Below, one piece after another: positions 5,904-7,518 of a DNA stretch of 7,518 nucleotides; positions within the stretch are counted from its first letter, which is position 1, and each line of letters opens with the position of its first letter. Under the pieces are notes generated by a model. It had not been told where the DNA came from. It did no database searches and saw nothing but the letters and a program-made list of their open reading frames with translations. A program made the position numbers and the translations under genes. This stretch comes from JAYQUR01 sp038133505 (GTDB taxonomy: Bacteria > Pseudomonadota > Alphaproteobacteria > MPNO01 > UBA830), in contig JAYPTI010000151.1 of the NCBI GenBank assembly GCA_038133505.1, forward strand, positions 1 through 7,518, given 5' to 3'.

Positions 5904-5932
5904 TTGAAATAGCGCCGCGAGGCACGCATATA
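5904..5932 (+). promoter_or_regulatory. Candidate heat-shock (RpoH-type) promoter of htpG
   Basis: TTGAAA (5904-5909) is followed after 17 bp by CATATA (5927-5932), within CGCATATA. This resembles alphaproteobacterial RpoH promoters, which have CTTGAAA at -35 and C-rich CCTAT/CCCAT-type -10 elements. Transcription would start near 5939, leaving a leader of about 30 nt. A housekeeping-sigma reading is possible too, with TATAGG at 5929-5934. The position is right for htpG, a known heat-shock gene in many bacteria. Confidence 0.5.
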
Positions 5933-5956
5933 GGCGGAAAACCAGTCCATTTCAGC

Positions 5957-5962
5957 GGGAGA
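5957..5962 (+). promoter_or_regulatory. Ribosome binding site of htpG
   Basis: GGGAGA lies 8 nt before the ATG at 5971. It supports that start, which gives the canonical family N-terminus with RFETEVSRLLHIV at residues 7-19. Confidence 0.75.
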
Positions 5963-5970
5963 ACTGAGCC

Positions 5971-7518
5971 ATGGCAGAGGAAAAGCTGCGGTTCGAGACG
6001 GAGGTATCTCGCCTCCTCCACATCGTCGCGAACTCGCTCTACAGCCAGAAGGAAATCTTCCTTCGCGAACTCATTTCGAACGCGTCCGACGCGTGCGACC
6101 GGCTGCGTTACGAAGCGCTGACCCGGCCGGAACTGACGGCGGACGATCCCGAATTCCGCGTCCGTCTCGCGGTCGACAAAAAGAAGCGCATCCTGGAGAT
6201 CTCCGACAACGGCATCGGCATGAACCGCGAGGCGCTGATCGCCGATCTCGGCACGATCGCGCGGTCGGGCACGTCCGCCTTCCTGGAAGAACATCAGGAC
6301 GCCGACGGCGCCGACCTCAAGACCATCGGCCAGTTCGGCGTCGGCTTCTATTCGGCCTTCATGGTCGCGAGCGAGGTCGAGGTGATCAGCCGGCGCGCCG
6401 GGGAGGACGCTGCGTGGCGCTGGGTTTCCGACGGCACCGGCGAATTCACCGTCGGCGAGGCGGAGCGCGAGGGACGCGGGACGACGATCCGGCTCAAGCT
6501 GCGCAAGGGCGAGGACGAGTTCCTCGACGAGACGCGCCTGCGGACCATCGTGAAGACCTATTCGGACCATATCGCACTTCCCATCGTCATTGCCGGAGAG
6601 GACGGCGAGGGCGAGACCGTCAACCAGGCCTCGGCGCTGTGGACCCGCGCGCGGAAGGACATCGAGGACGAGCAGTACGCCGAGTTCTTCCACCATGTGG
6701 GCGGCTTCGGCGATCCGTGGATGACCCTCCACTGGAAGGCCGAAGGCACGCTCGAATATTCGAACCTGCTGTTCATCCCCGCGATGAAGCCGTTCGACCT
6801 GTTCGACCCGAGCCGCAAGCACGGCGTCCGCCTCTACGTCAAACGCGTGTTCATCACCGACGAGGCCGAAGGCCTCGTGCCGGGCTGGCTGCGCTTCCTC
6901 AAGGGCGTCGTCGATTCCGAGGACCTGCCGCTCAACGTCAGCCGCGAGATCCTTCAGAACAACCCGATGATCGCGCGCATGCGGAAAGCCATCGTGAAGC
7001 GCGTCGTCGGCGACCTGACGAAGAAGGCCGAGAAGAAGGCGGACGAGTTCAGGACCTTCTGGGACAATTTCGGCGCGGTGGTGAAGGAAGGCCTCTATGA
7101 GGACTTCGAGAACCGCGAGGCGCTTCTCAAGCTCGTCCGGTTCCGGACGACGAAAAGCGGCGACGACCTCATCAGCCTCGCCGAGTACGTCGAGCGCATG
7201 AAGGACGGCCAGGAGGCGATCTACTACATCTCCGGCGAGGACATCGGCGCGCTGCGCAAGAGCCCGCAACTCGAGGGCTTCGCCGCAAGGGACGTCGAAG
7301 TGCTGCTCCTGACCGACCCGGTCGACGAATTCTGGATTCCGGCGGTCGGCACGTTCGAGGAGAAGGAATTCAAGTCCGCGACCCGCGCCGGCGCCGATCT
7401 CGACAAGATCGCCAAGGGCGAGGCGGATGGCGAGGACAAGCCGGAAGAGCCTTACGACTCGGGAAAGATCGACGCGCTGATCGCCATGTTCCGGCTTACG
7501 CTTCAGGACGAGGTGAAG
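5971..7518 (+). CDS. htpG: Molecular chaperone HtpG (bacterial Hsp90), 3' end beyond window
   Basis: HtpG is the cytosolic Hsp90: an ATP-driven homodimer that remodels client proteins. The window shows 516 codons without a stop; family members have about 620-630, so roughly the last 110 residues, with most of the C-terminal dimerisation domain, lie outside. The N-terminal GHKL ATPase is complete: ELISNASDACDRLRY (33-47, with E33 as the likely catalytic Glu and N37 as the Mg-binding Asn), DNGIGM (79-84), the lid segment GTIARSGTSAF (94-104) and GQFGVGFYSAFM (120-131). The middle domain carries LFIPAMKPFDLF (267-278) and LNVSREILQNNP (321-332), where R325 is the Arg that contacts ATP gamma-phosphate. 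The frame is unbroken. A heat-shock-like promoter and a good ribosome site precede it. The gene is divergent from the helicase gene, with no sign of a shared function. Confidence 0.97.
   Translation, partial: MAEEKLRFETEVSRLLHIVANSLYSQKEIFLRELISNASDACDRLRYEALTRPELTADDPEFRVRLAVDKKKRILEISDNGIGMNREALIADLGTIARSGTSAFLEEHQDADGADLKTIGQFGVGFYSAFMVASEVEVISRRAGEDAAWRWVSDGTGEFTVGEAEREGRGTTIRLKLRKGEDEFLDETRLRTIVKTYSDHIALPIVIAGEDGEGETVNQASALWTRARKDIEDEQYAEFFHHVGGFGDPWMTLHWKAEGTLEYSNLLFIPAMKPFDLFDPSRKHGVRLYVKRVFITDEAEGLVPGWLRFLKGVVDSEDLPLNVSREILQNNPMIARMRKAIVKRVVGDLTKKAEKKADEFRTFWDNFGAVVKEGLYEDFENREALLKLVRFRTTKSGDDLISLAEYVERMKDGQEAIYYISGEDIGALRKSPQLEGFAARDVEVLLLTDPVDEFWIPAVGTFEEKEFKSATRAGADLDKIAKGEADGEDKPEEPYDSGKIDALIAMFRLTLQDEVK

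Noticed and set aside
4722..5912. 396-codon open frame antisense to the helicase gene
   Set aside because: It lies opposite the conserved helicase motifs and its composition (rich in Asp, Arg, Ala and Val) is typical of a GC-rich shadow frame.
5212..7269. 685-codon open frame antisense to htpG, running on into the helicase gene
   Set aside because: It mirrors the strongly conserved htpG frame and then an off-frame part of the helicase. High GC leaves antisense frames open, and the translation shows no recognisable family.

Overview
The window looks like ordinary chromosomal DNA from a GC-rich alphaproteobacterium. The evidence is the high GC content, an AvFdI-type FdxA ferredoxin, a CarD/CdnL regulator with an Ala/Lys/Pro tail, a Suv3-type helicase followed by a small S4 protein, and an HtpG. 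From memory, helicase, S4 protein, fdxA and carD often lie close together in alphaproteobacteria; I could not check this here. No phage, IS element, CRISPR array, tRNA or rRNA is visible.

Layout from left to right. Positions 1-173 are non-coding, with a long GC-rich hairpin (24-90, perfect 18-bp core) and an intrinsic terminator (114-143) for the leftward carD gene. carD (174-1079, minus) joins a 141-residue basic low-complexity tail to a complete CarD module. Positions 1083-1394 are a 312-bp gap holding the carD leader and, at 1321-1354, the fdxA terminator. fdxA (1395-1733, minus) encodes a seven-iron ferredoxin. A 166-bp gap follows, with two compact dyads and possible promoter elements. 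A TerB-like gene (1900-2367, minus) is divergent from a DUF938-family methyltransferase gene (2424-3050, plus), with only 56 bp between them. The methyltransferase gene converges on an Hsp15-like S4 gene (3070-3345, minus). That gene most likely starts at a TTG overlapping the stop codon of the large Suv3-like RNA helicase gene (3342-5864, minus). A 106-bp divergent spacer with a heat-shock-like promoter precedes htpG (5971 to beyond 7518, plus), which is cut by the window edge after 516 codons.

The helicase and S4 protein look like a translationally coupled RNA-handling pair. CarD would act at RNA polymerase on promoters. HtpG is the Hsp90 chaperone. FdxA carries electrons. The TerB-like and DUF938 proteins have no firmly known role, and nothing here links them functionally to their neighbours.

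I found no convincing undescribed system. The points most worth a second look are the histone-H1-like CarD tail, the 18-bp perfect inverted repeat at the left edge, the dyads in the fdxA leader, and the TTG-initiated S4 gene overlapping the helicase.
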